Source: Actinokineospora pegani (GTDB taxonomy: Bacteria > Actinomycetota > Actinomycetes > Mycobacteriales > Pseudonocardiaceae). From it: 46,415 nt of DNA. Positions 25,187 through 32,824 of the stretch are shown piece by piece; the first letter of the stretch is position 1, and the number at the start of each line of letters is the position of its first letter. The notes below the pieces were generated by a model. The model was not told where the DNA came from. It did no database searches and saw only the letters and a program-made list of their open reading frames with translations. The stretch covers positions 1 to 46,415 of the forward strand of contig NZ_WHOL01000002.1 of assembly GCF_009745975.1 (NCBI RefSeq), read 5' to 3'. The translations under genes and the position numbers were made by a program.

Positions 25187-27348
25187 GCGCGGCCGAGGCC
25201 TTCGCAGGTGCGGATGGCGATTTCGCAGGCGTGGCGGGCGCGGGGGCCGGTGGCCGGGTGGGCGGCCAGGGCGCGCCAGCGGTCGGCCGCGGTCGCGGCG
25301 GCGGCGTGGACCTGGTCGTCGGGGGTGCTGGGGGGCAGGCCGAGGCGGGTGCGGGGGTCCGGGCCCTTGGCGCCCAGGAGGCGGGTCAGCTCTGTCCAGT
25401 CGTCGTGGGCGGGGAAGGTGGCTCGGTCCAGCTCGTCGAGGAGGTCCAGTTCGGTGATGTCGTGGGATTCGAGGCGGAGGCGCTCGGTGGCCCAGCGGAT
25501 GGGGTGATCGGCGGGGAGGGCGCGCACGGCGCTGTCGACGGCGGTGAGGGCGCGGCGGGCGGTGATGAGGTCGGCGCGGTTGAGGAGTTCGTCGGCGATG
25601 GTGCGGCGCAGGGCGGTCAGGCCGCTCTGGTTGGCCAGGGCGGCGGCGAGGGCGGCTGGTTCCTGTTCGGCCACTCCCCTGGCCACGGCGATGGCGGTGG
25701 GGCGTTCGGTGGGCGGCACGCGTTCCAGGCCGGGAGACATCGGGTCGCCCAGGCGCAGCGCTCGGAACTCGTCTTCGCGCAGCGTGGCGGCGACGAGGGC
25801 GAGGCGGGGGCGCAGGGTGGTGTTGGGTTGCAGCACGGCCACGCGGTGCGGGCAGGCGCGCAGGGCCGCGCGGAAACCCGGCAGGGGCCGCGACAGGCAC
25901 AGCACGGCGTCGACGGCGGGCGCCGAGCCCTCGACCCGCGCGCACAGCGCGTCCGCGAGCGGGGCGTCCGGCGCTCCCGGGAAGTCCACAATGGTCAGTC
26001 CATTGAGGATGTCCACGGGCAGCCGGACCACCGCGCGGCCGTCCGGCTCGGTGCTGGTCCCCGGCTCGCCGAAGGCGTACCAGGTGGGCTGGGCGGCCTC
26101 GGGGACCTCGACGCCCAGCAGGGCGCCCACGACGGGCGCCCGCGCGGCGCCGACGACGGCCAGGCGCACCGGCCTGCCGAGGCGGTCGGCGGCGGCGGTC
26201 CAGCGCGCGCGTTCCGCCTCGTCGCGCGCCGACTGCCAGCCCTGGGCCAGCAGGTCGCGGATGCCCTCCAGCAGCACGGCGCGGGTGTCGGCCGCGGCGG
26301 CGGGCGGGCTGAGCCGTTCGGGAAGCAGCACGGTGATCACCGTGTCACCGCCGGACTCGACGCAGGTCAGGGAGCCGCCCAGGACGGTGAGGCGCTCGGT
26401 GTCGTCGGCCAGCGCGGTGGCCAGGTCGGCGGCGCGGCGGGACCGGGCGGTGCTGGCCGCGACGCGCAGGACGCCGTCCGCCCTGGCCAGCTCGACCGAC
26501 ACCGGGGTCGGCGCGGACCCGGAGGCGACGAGGCCGAGCACGGCCGCGGCGGCGTGGTAGAGCCCGGACTCGACCTCCCAGCCGACCCGGCCGCCGAAGG
26601 ACCCGGTGAAGCGGACCGGCCGGGGCAGGGTCGCGGCCAGCTCCTCCAGTGCCGCCTGCGGCCCGCGCTCGGGCAGCATCGCCGGGTGGACGTCGCGCAC
26701 CACGGCGCGGAAGGTGTCGATCAGCTCGTCGAGCGCGTCGCGCACCCCCTCGACCGCCAGCACCGCGGCCGCGGTGTCCACCTCGCCGTCGACGGCGGAG
26801 CGCAGCTCGCCCGCGCGGGCCCGCACGTCGGCGAACTCGCGGGTGGTCACCGCCGTGATCGACCCGACGAGCCTGCGCCGCTCCAGGTCGCGGACCTGGG
26901 CCAGCCGCTCGCGGGCGGCGGCCAGGTCGGCGTCGAGGCCCGCGGCGCGGCGGGCGGCCAGGTCGCGGGCGGCGCGCGTGCGCTCGAGCCGCGCGGCGAG
27001 CCCGAGCCAGGCGGCCGTCTGGCGCAGCGCGGCGCTGTCCGAACCGGTGACCCGGCCCGGCTTGGCGATGAGCACGGCCCCGCCGCCCGGCACCGCCTCG
27101 ACCGCGGCCACGCCGGGCAGGTCGGCGACCTCGGCCAGGTCGGCGCCCAGCCGCTCCCCCGGGGGCGATCCCGCCCGCGCGGGCCAGCTCGCCGCCGTGG
27201 CCAGGCCGTCGGAACCGGGCAGCGCGAACACGGCCTCGCCGGAGACCAGGTCGGCGAGGTTGTGCACCAGGGCGGAGACCAGCAGGGCGGCGGGCGCGTC
27301 GGCCGCCACCTCGTGCGGTGCGCGTCCGCGCGCACGCCACCCAGCCAC
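25183..27348 (-). CDS. Histidine-less sensor-kinase-like protein fused to a GTPase-like region (721 aa)
   Basis: It starts at GTG 27348. Residues about 1-130 look GAF-like (AAVEAVPGGGAVLIAKPGRV). Residues 130-260 are a coiled coil and a dimerisation helix. The segment LERRRLVGSITAVTTREF occupies the H-box position of NarL-type kinases (normally ERRRLxRDLHDG), but the phospho-accepting His is absent. An ATPase-like region follows to about 360, with weak G-boxes. Residues about 388-560 resemble a dynamin-like GTPase: VRLAVVGAARAPVVGALLG in place of a P-loop (Lys-Ser missing) and GLTIVDFPGAP as a good G3. The last 100 residues are helical. Its start is 8 bp after the response-regulator stop, so it probably acts with that pair. 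Its stop lies in an inserted element. No enzymatic activity is assured. Confidence 0.6.
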   Translation of the reverse strand: MAGWRARGRAPHEVAADAPAALLVSALVHNLADLVSGEAVFALPGSDGLATAASWPARAGSPPGERLGADLAEVADLPGVAAVEAVPGGGAVLIAKPGRVTGSDSAALRQTAAWLGLAARLERTRAARDLAARRAAGLDADLAAARERLAQVRDLERRRLVGSITAVTTREFADVRARAGELRSAVDGEVDTAAAVLAVEGVRDALDELIDTFRAVVRDVHPAMLPERGPQAALEELAATLPRPVRFTGSFGGRVGWEVESGLYHAAAAVLGLVASGSAPTPVSVELARADGVLRVAASTARSRRAADLATALADDTERLTVLGGSLTCVESGGDTVITVLLPERLSPPAAAADTRAVLLEGIRDLLAQGWQSARDEAERARWTAAADRLGRPVRLAVVGAARAPVVGALLGVEVPEAAQPTWYAFGEPGTSTEPDGRAVVRLPVDILNGLTIVDFPGAPDAPLADALCARVEGSAPAVDAVLCLSRPLPGFRAALRACPHRVAVLQPNTTLRPRLALVAATLREDEFRALRLGDPMSPGLERVPPTERPTAIAVARGVAEQEPAALAAALANQSGLTALRRTIADELLNRADLITARRALTAVDSAVRALPADHPIRWATERLRLESHDITELDLLDELDRATFPAHDDWTELTRLLGAKGPDPRTRLGLPPSTPDDQVHAAAATAADRWRALAAHPATGPRARHACEIAIRTCEGLGRA

Positions 27349-27356
27349 CAGCGGCC

Positions 27357-28022
27357 CTACCCGTCGATCCGGCGGGCCTGCAGGTACGCCAGCACCGCCA
27401 GCACCCTGCGGTGGTGCACGGAGGGGTCGCCGGAGAGGTCGAGCTTGGTGAAGATGGCGGCGATGTTCTTCTCCACCGCCTTCACCGAGATGAACAGCTC
27501 CCCCGCGATGGCGTTGTTGGTGCGGCCCTCGGCCATCAGCCGCAGCACGTCGTGCTCGCGCTCGGTCAGCTTGTCCAGCGCGCCGCCGTCGCGGCCCGCG
27601 GGGGTCTGCACCAGGCGCTTGGCCAGCACCGGCTCGATGACGATCTCGCCGTCGCAGATGCGGTCGAGGGTGTCGTTGAGGACCTGGACGCCCGCGACGC
27701 GCTCCTTGAGCCGGTAGCCGATGCGCTCGGTGCCGATCTCCAGCACGCGCATGAGGTAGTGGGTCTCGGCGTAGTGCGACAGCAGCAGCAGACCGGTCTG
27801 CGGCCGCATGGCGCGGATGCGCTCCGCGGTGACCAGGCCGCCGTCGGGCTCGGGGGGCATGCGGATGTCGAGGATGGCGACGTCGACCTGCTCGGTGGCG
27901 ATCAGCGCCAGCAGCCGGTCGCCGTCGTCGACGCAGCCGACGACCTGGTGGCCCGCGGCCTCCAGCAGCAGGACCAGGCCCTCGCGGAACAGGGCGCCGT
28001 CCTCGGCGATCGCTACGCGCAC
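27357..28022 (-). CDS. NarL/LuxR-family response regulator
   Basis: A 221-aa protein starting at GTG 28022 (VRVAIAEDGALFREGLVLLL). The receiver domain has the acidic pair ED at 7-8, phospho-acceptor Asp52 in AILDIRMPP, a Ser in LLLSHYAE, and Lys106 in GYRLKERV. The C-terminal LuxR helix-turn-helix (about 150-205) carries LTEREHDVLRLMAEGRTNNA and SVKAVEKNIAAIFTKL. It is the expected partner of the small kinase, whose end overlaps this start by 10 nt. It lies upstream of the histidine-less kinase-like gene. Its targets are unknown. The divergent Hsp70 promoter region with its 14-bp palindrome is a candidate. Confidence 0.9.
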   Translation of the reverse strand: MRVAIAEDGALFREGLVLLLEAAGHQVVGCVDDGDRLLALIATEQVDVAILDIRMPPEPDGGLVTAERIRAMRPQTGLLLLSHYAETHYLMRVLEIGTERIGYRLKERVAGVQVLNDTLDRICDGEIVIEPVLAKRLVQTPAGRDGGALDKLTEREHDVLRLMAEGRTNNAIAGELFISVKAVEKNIAAIFTKLDLSGDPSVHHRRVLAVLAYLQARRIDG

Positions 28023-28600
28023 CGGACCACCGCCCAGTGCCTGCGCCCGGACCCGGCCTCGGAGATGCCGACGCGCACGTACCGCTTGCCCGCGCGCACC
28101 CGGACCGCCACCGCGGCGCCCTCGGCGAGGGTGCGCAGGTGGTCGGCGATGAGCAGGCAGGTCCGGGCGCGGGCGCCGGGTTCCAGGTCGGGCGCGCTGA
28201 GGTCGAGGTCGAGGGTGATGCCCTGGCGCTCGGCCACCGACCGCAGCGCTGGCTCGATGCCCGCGCCGGTCAGCACCGGCGGGTAGAGCGCCTCCCCGAC
28301 CCGGCGCAGGTCGTCGAGCACGAGGTGGACTGCGTCCTGGGCGGCGTCCACGCGGTCGCGCACGCAGGGGTCTGTTGCGGTCACGGCGAGCAAGCCTAGC
28401 TCCAGGGACAGGGCCGACACGCGCAGCGCCGGTCCGTCGTGCACGAGCTGCTCCAGCCGGTGCCGCAGCTCGGTCGTGCCGGGCGACGGCGGGCGGAGCC
28501 GGGTGGGCAGGGCGCCCAGCCGGCTCAGCAGCAGGCCGTGCAGCCGTCCGAACACCACCCCAGCGTGGTCGAACGGGGTGCCGGTAACAAGGGGGAACAC
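28013..28600 (-). CDS. Short NarL-type sensor histidine kinase (195 aa)
   Basis: It starts at GTG 28600 (MFPLVTGTPFDHAGVVFGRL), although an internal GTG is possible. The H-box LEQLVHDGPALRVSALSLEL contains the H-D-G motif with the phospho-His and a downstream Arg, as in HisKA_3 kinases. A second helix (VHLVLDDLRRVGEALYPPVL) completes the dimerisation domain. The ATPase region (about 120-190) is short, and clear N, G1 and G2 boxes are not visible. The protein has no membrane segment or sensor domain. It may be a cytosolic phosphotransfer protein or a reduced kinase that needs the histidine-less kinase-like protein encoded downstream. Confidence 0.7.
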   Translation of the reverse strand: MFPLVTGTPFDHAGVVFGRLHGLLLSRLGALPTRLRPPSPGTTELRHRLEQLVHDGPALRVSALSLELGLLAVTATDPCVRDRVDAAQDAVHLVLDDLRRVGEALYPPVLTGAGIEPALRSVAERQGITLDLDLSAPDLEPGARARTCLLIADHLRTLAEGAAVAVRVRAGKRYVRVGISEAGSGRRHWAVVRCA

Positions 28601-28644
28601 CCCGTGTCTGGTAGGGATGTCCCCATATCGCCGAAGACACGATT

Positions 28645-28658
28645 ACGATCCGGATCGT
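28645..28658. promoter_or_regulatory. 14-bp perfect palindrome in the divergent kinase/Hsp70 region
   Basis: ACGATCCGGATCGT is a perfect palindrome in an AT-richer patch of the 145-bp region between the kinase start (28600) and the Hsp70 start (28746). It is a candidate operator. Confidence 0.45.
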
Positions 28659-28745
28659 TTCCCTGGGTGAGCGGGACGAGCAAGGCGCCGACGGGATAAT
28701 GGGCCGGGAACACGTGCAGGGAACGCAACGCAGGGGAGTGCGGCA

Positions 28746-30611
28746 GTGGGTTACGGGCTCGGCATAGATCTCGGCACGACGTTCACCGCCGCCGCGGTCG
28801 CCCGGGATTCGGGCACGCGGATGGTGCCGCTGGGCGATGAGGTGATCATTCCCTCGGTCGTGTACTCGACCGCGAAGGGCGCGCTGCTGACCGGCAACGC
28901 CGCGGAGGTGGTCGGGGCCAAGGACCCGGCGCGGCTGTCGCGCGGCTACAAGCGCAGGCTCGGCGACCCGACGCCGCTGGTCATCGGCGGCGTGGCCTAC
29001 TCCCCCGCCGCGCTGCTGGCCGCGCAGCTCGAGGAGGTGGTCGCCTACGTGACCGCCGTGGAGGGCGGCGGCCCGGACTCGGTCGTGCTGACCTGCCCGG
29101 CGGTGTGGGGCCCCTACCGGCGCGAGCACTTCGACGAGGTGCCGAGGCTGGCCGGGCTGCCCGGGGCGCGGATCGTGACCGAGCCGGAGGCGGCGGCCAC
29201 GCACTACTCGATGGAGCGCAGGCTCGGCGAGGGCGAGCTGGTCGCGGTCTACGACCTCGGCGGCGGCACGTTCGACACCACGATCCTGCGCGCCCGCGAC
29301 GGCGGCATGGAGATCCTGGGCACGCCGGAGGGCGTGGAGCGGCTGGGCGGCATGGACTTCGACGAGGCGCTGATGGCGCACGTCAACTCCCGCCTCGACG
29401 GCGCGGTGACCGCGCTGGACCCGGCGGACCCGGACTCGGCGCAGGCGCTGGCGGCCATCCGCGCGCTGTGCGTGAAGGCCAAGGAGGAGCTGTCCTCCGA
29501 GCCGGACGTGACGCTGCGGGTCCCGCTGCCCAGCGGCGAGCGCGAGCTGCTGGTGTCCCGGGTCGAGTTCAACGAGATGATCAAGCCCTCGGTGGAGCTG
29601 ACCACCGAGGCGCTCAACCGCACCATCGCCTCGGCCGGGCTGCGCCCCGACGACCTCGCGGCCGTGCTGCTGGCGGGCGGGTCGTCGCGCATCCCGCTGG
29701 TGGCGCAGATGGTGTCCGACGCGTTCGGCAGGCCGGTCCGCGTGGGCCTGCACCCCAAGTACACCGTCGCCCTGGGCGCGGCCGCGGTCTCGCGGACGCC
29801 CGCGATCGCCCAGCTCGACCCCACGGTCACCCCGCCGTCCGGCCAGCGGCTGCCCACGGGCGGCCCGGGCTCGCCGCCGTCGCTGCCCGGTCCGTCCAGC
29901 GGCAGGCCGAAGTGGCTGGTGCCGGTGGCCGCGGCGGCGTCGGTGCTGCTGGTGGCCGCCATCGCCACCGCGTTCCTCACCAGCGGCGGGGACGACGCCC
30001 CGGGCGGGGAGGTCACCCCGGCCGCGGGCGGTACGGACGCCTCGGACATCTCGGAGGTCAAGATCTACGACCGCGCCGACGTCGCCCCGTTCAAGAGCAT
30101 CATCGGCTCCGCGCAGAACTGGAGCGGCACCTACCTCGGCGGCGCGCGGACCGCCGAGCACGCCGAGATCAAGGTGGAGCCGGGCAAGGTCGGCGACGAG
30201 GACGGCCTGCACGCCACGTGGGCGGGCCAGGGCCCGGCCCAGCTCTACTTCCAGGACACCCGCGGCGGCCGGGACATGAGCGCCTACCTGACCGCCGAGA
30301 CCGCGCTGGTGTTCGACGCGGTCGTGACCACCCCGCCCGCCTCGAACGTCTCCATCGGCGTGCACTGCGAGTACCCGTGCGGCGGCCACGTGGACGCGAC
30401 AGCGCTGTTCAACAGCCTGCCGCCGGGCGAGAAGTCGACTGTGCGCATCCCGCTCTCGTGCTTCGTCGCGGACGGGCTCGACGCCGAGGAGGTCGACACG
30501 TTCCTGCTGATCTACTCCGAGGCCGCGCTGGACCTGTCGGTGGCGAACGTGCGGTGGACGCCGCAGGCGGCGACCGAGCCGGGCGCCCTCAACTGCGACG
30601 GCAGCAGCTAG
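28746..30611 (+). CDS. Membrane-anchored Hsp70-type ATPase with extracytoplasmic carbohydrate-binding-like domain (621 aa)
   Basis: It starts at GTG 28746 (MGYGLGIDLGTTFTAAAVAR) after GGGGAG. Residues 1-375 are a complete DnaK-like nucleotide-binding domain: IDLGTTFTAAAV, TCPAVWGPYRREHF, the VTEPEAAATHYS motif, YDLGGGTFDTTIL at about 169, and LLAGGSSRIPLV. The substrate-binding domain of DnaK is absent. A Pro-rich linker leads to one membrane helix (about 390-411, VPVAAAASVLLVAAIATAFL). Residues about 440-621 resemble the galactose-binding-like jelly roll at the end of some GH3 glucosidases (QNWSGTYLGG, RGGRDMSAYL, RIPLSCFVADGLD), with paired cysteines. It is divergent from the two-component genes. 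I infer an envelope sensor or chaperone. Confidence 0.85.
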   Translation: MGYGLGIDLGTTFTAAAVARDSGTRMVPLGDEVIIPSVVYSTAKGALLTGNAAEVVGAKDPARLSRGYKRRLGDPTPLVIGGVAYSPAALLAAQLEEVVAYVTAVEGGGPDSVVLTCPAVWGPYRREHFDEVPRLAGLPGARIVTEPEAAATHYSMERRLGEGELVAVYDLGGGTFDTTILRARDGGMEILGTPEGVERLGGMDFDEALMAHVNSRLDGAVTALDPADPDSAQALAAIRALCVKAKEELSSEPDVTLRVPLPSGERELLVSRVEFNEMIKPSVELTTEALNRTIASAGLRPDDLAAVLLAGGSSRIPLVAQMVSDAFGRPVRVGLHPKYTVALGAAAVSRTPAIAQLDPTVTPPSGQRLPTGGPGSPPSLPGPSSGRPKWLVPVAAAASVLLVAAIATAFLTSGGDDAPGGEVTPAAGGTDASDISEVKIYDRADVAPFKSIIGSAQNWSGTYLGGARTAEHAEIKVEPGKVGDEDGLHATWAGQGPAQLYFQDTRGGRDMSAYLTAETALVFDAVVTTPPASNVSIGVHCEYPCGGHVDATALFNSLPPGEKSTVRIPLSCFVADGLDAEEVDTFLLIYSEAALDLSVANVRWTPQAATEPGALNCDGSS

Positions 30612-30629
30612 ACGAGTAATGCGCGAGTC

Positions 30630-31088
30630 AGGGCGGTGACCGCCTGGCCGGTGGTCGGCGTATGGGCAGGCCACCGAAGCTGCCCGATTCCGAACTGGTC
30701 ACCCTGGCGGTGGCCCAGGCGTTGTTGGGGTTCGCCTCCGAGGCCCGCTGGTTGTGGGCGGTGCCGGTGCGCTTCCCGGGGGCGTTTCGGCAGCTGCCCG
30801 GCCAGTCCGGCTACAACCGCCGCCTGCGGCCCTCGGCCTTGACCCGGTCACCTGGGCGTTGGCCGACCCCAAGATCGACGAGCGGCAAGTGCTCATGACC
30901 CTCTGCGACCCCGAACCCCACCTGCTCGACCAGTGCCCTGGACTGTTGATCATCGCCGACAAGGGCTACGTCTCCCGCGAACTCGACCACTTCCTGCACC
31001 ACGCCTCCTCGCGTTGACCGCCGCCATCTGGCACAACCACGTCACCGGACAACCCGTCACCCGATCCCTGACCGCCTACGACCACTGA
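30630..31088 (+). pseudogene. IS982-family transposase remnant, internally deleted and frameshifted
   Basis: Three pieces in different frames match an IS982 transposase. The N-terminal part (from about 30662) reads LPDSELVTLAVAQALLGFAS and GQSGYNRRLR. The C-terminal catalytic part (about 30830-31017) reads ALADPKIDERQVLM and LLIIADKGYVSRELDHFL. The tail (31014-31088) reads LTAAIWHNHVTGQPVTRSL before its stop. The middle third is missing and at least two frameshifts are present. No terminal inverted repeats were identified. It separates the Hsp70 gene from the hypothetical/sigma pair. Confidence 0.8.
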
Positions 31089-31097
31089 CCGACTTGT

Positions 31098-31697
31098 CTA
31101 GCTGGCCTGCGACAGCGGCGCGGGGGCGGGCGCCGAGCGGTGGCGGTCCAGGTGGGTCAGGGTCGCCATCGGGGCGGGGACCGGGTCGACCGCCTCGTCG
31201 CCGAGGTAGTCCAGCAGGTGCTGGCGCTCGTCGACCTCGGTGATCAGGTCGTGGGCGATGGTGTCGGACCACAGGAGCGTGGCGGCCAGCAGGGCGGCCT
31301 CGTGGTAGTCGGGCAGCGGTGTGGACGGGCCGAAGACCTCGACGCGCGGGACGCTCTCCCCCGCAGACTCCAGCGCGCGCTGCACCGCGGCGGTGACGGC
31401 GGGCAGGTCGGCGGCTGCCGCGGTCCGGACGAGGTGGACCGGGTCGCGCGCGTCCCGCAGGGCGACCCAGCAGGCCGTGACCGGCAGGTGCGCGAGCGCC
31501 TCGACGACGGCCGCGTCCGTCTCCGCCGGAGCGGCCGGGGCGAAGTCCGGGACGCGGGGGACCTCGTCGGTGAGCAGCGCGAGCAGTGCGCTCATCCGCT
31601 CGGTCTCGCCGTCGGCCAGCGCCTCGCGGGCGACGACCAGCAAGCTGTCGGGCGCCGCGCCCGCCAGGGCGAGCAGCCGCGTGTGCGGTGTGGGCAT
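31098..31697 (-). CDS. Hypothetical protein of the ECF-type promoter regulon (199 aa)
   Basis: From the ATG at 31697 (MPTPHTRLLALAGAAPDSLL) it is a soluble, acidic, largely helical protein without a signal or membrane segment. I do not recognise a family. Visible features are an alanine-rich N-terminal half, the segment HLPVTACWVALRDARDPVHL, and a Pro/Ala tail ending PAPLSQAS. The longer in-frame start at 31739 is rejected because the promoter motif lies at 31737-31765. Sharing that promoter with eccD and other secretion genes, and being divergent from the ECF sigma gene, suggests a role in the type VII module or in control of the sigma factor. There is no zinc-binding HxxxCxxC anti-sigma motif. 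Confidence 0.6.
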   Translation of the reverse strand: MPTPHTRLLALAGAAPDSLLVVAREALADGETERMSALLALLTDEVPRVPDFAPAAPAETDAAVVEALAHLPVTACWVALRDARDPVHLVRTAAAADLPAVTAAVQRALESAGESVPRVEVFGPSTPLPDYHEAALLAATLLWSDTIAHDLITEVDERQHLLDYLGDEAVDPVPAPMATLTHLDRHRSAPAPAPLSQAS

Positions 31698-31736
31698 CGG
31701 AGCCGTCCGATCTCCTCGGGGCCAGGACGACCGGCA

Positions 31737-31765
31737 CACGGGCCCCCACCCGCCGTGGGTTCACC
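31737..31765 (-). promoter_or_regulatory. ECF-type promoter P5 beside the ECF sigma gene
   Basis: On the minus strand GGTGAACC lies at 31765-31758 and CGTG at 31740-31737, 17 nt apart. The -10 end is 39 nt before the ATG at 31697. The sigma gene starts 210 nt away in the opposite direction. Confidence 0.76.
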
Positions 31766-31974
31766 CCGGCCCGGCCGCCCGCGCGGGCCCGGCGCCGGGC
31801 CGGCCCCGCCTGACCTCGGGCGTTCGGGATATCCCTACCCCGGGGCCGGGGCCACCCCTGGGGACATCGGCGGGCCCACCCCCGGGGGTGGAGGGCTCAG
31901 CCCACCGATTCCGCCCGCGATCTCCGCGAGTCTTTCCCCAACGCCGAAACGGCCGGAGACCAGGGGAGACCGAG

Positions 31975-32478
31975 ATGACCACCAGCACCCACCTCGACGA
32001 CATCGTCCGCGCCCACGGCCCCGCCCTGCTCGCCTACGCCACCCGCGTCACCGGTGGCGACCGGCACCGCGCCGAGGACGTCGTCCAGGAGACCTGGCTG
32101 CGCGCCTGGCGCAACCTCGCCCGCCTCACCGACGACCAGGGCTCGGTCCGCGGCTGGCTCAAGCGCGTGGCCCACAACATCGCCGTCGACCAGCACCGCG
32201 CCCGCGCCGCCCGGCCCGCCGAGGTCGAGATGCCCGACACCGACCCGACGACCGCCCCGGAGCGCGCCGACGAGGTCGTCGACCGCCTCTTCGTCGAGGA
32301 CGTCCTCCAAGCCCTGCCCACCACCCACCGGGCCACCCTGGCGGAGGTCTACCTGGCCGACCGCACCACCGCCGCCGCGGCCGTGGTGCTGCAGGTCCCG
32401 GTGGGCACCGTGAAGAGCCGCGTCCACAACGCCCTGCGCACCCTGCGCACGACCGTGCCCGCCCTGGAAGCCGCCTGA
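31975..32478 (+). CDS. ECF RNA polymerase sigma factor (167 aa)
   Basis: It starts at ATG 31975 (MTTSTHLDDIVRAHGPALLA) behind GGGGAG. Region 2 is seen in RAEDVVQETWLRAWRNL (about 33-49) and GWLKRVAHNIAVDQHRARAA. Region 4 is seen in LPTTHRATLAEVYLADRTTA and VPVGTVKSRVHNALRTLR (about 130-158). Length is normal for an ECF sigma factor without extra domains. No anti-sigma gene lies directly downstream, where only fragments are found. The divergent gene carries the GGTGAACC-N17-CGTG promoter found before several secretion genes, so this sigma is the best local candidate to read it. That link is inference, and no consensus copy lies in front of the sigma gene itself. Confidence 0.92.
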   Translation: MTTSTHLDDIVRAHGPALLAYATRVTGGDRHRAEDVVQETWLRAWRNLARLTDDQGSVRGWLKRVAHNIAVDQHRARAARPAEVEMPDTDPTTAPERADEVVDRLFVEDVLQALPTTHRATLAEVYLADRTTAAAAVVLQVPVGTVKSRVHNALRTLRTTVPALEAA

Positions 32479-32503
32479 GCGCTGCCTCCTGAGTGGTCGC
32501 CGC

Positions 32504-32602
32504 TCACGCCTGCCGGGGCTTGCCCGGGGTGAAGGCGATGGGCAGGTGGCGCAGGGCGTGGATCTCGCCGCTGTCGGCGAAGCGCTCGCCCGGGGCGGTG
32601 AT
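32504..32602 (-). pseudogene. C-terminal fragment of a cytochrome P450
   Basis: The minus strand codes ITAPGERFADSGEIHALRHL and then PIAFTPGKPRQA before a stop. This looks like the last 30 residues of a bacterial P450 (LHALRxLPVxFTPG type). The heme Cys loop and everything before it are missing. The fragment abuts an ABC-ATPase fragment on the other strand, which marks a deletion junction. Confidence 0.4.
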
Positions 32603-32824
32603 GGCGTGCGGGCGGCGGCCACGGTGCTCGGCTCGGTCGCCCTCACCCCGCCGCGCGCGGCGGACGACGGGCGCGGGGTGTCCGTACAGCTCCCGGACGG
32701 GCTCGGCGCGGTCGCCGCGGCCGCGACCGCGCTGGACGCGGCCGGGATCGCGGTGTCGGAGTTCGCGCTGCGCCAGCCCTCGCTCGACGACGTGTTCCAC
32801 GACCTGACCGGGAGGAAGTCGTGA
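32603..32824 (+). pseudogene. C-terminal fragment of an ABC transporter ATPase (DrrA type)
   Basis: The frame reads VRAAATVLGSVALTPPRAAD and then PDGLGAVAAAATALDAAGIA, ending in RQPSLDDVFHDLTGRKS. This is the typical end of a drug-export ABC ATPase. The Walker A, signature and Walker B regions are absent. Its stop overlaps the permease GTG (GTGA), as in intact drrAB-type pairs. Confidence 0.65.

Noticed and set aside
28666-28694. Possible copy of the ECF-type promoter before the Hsp70 gene
   Set aside because: GGTGAGCG with ACGG at the -10 position differs at too many key bases.
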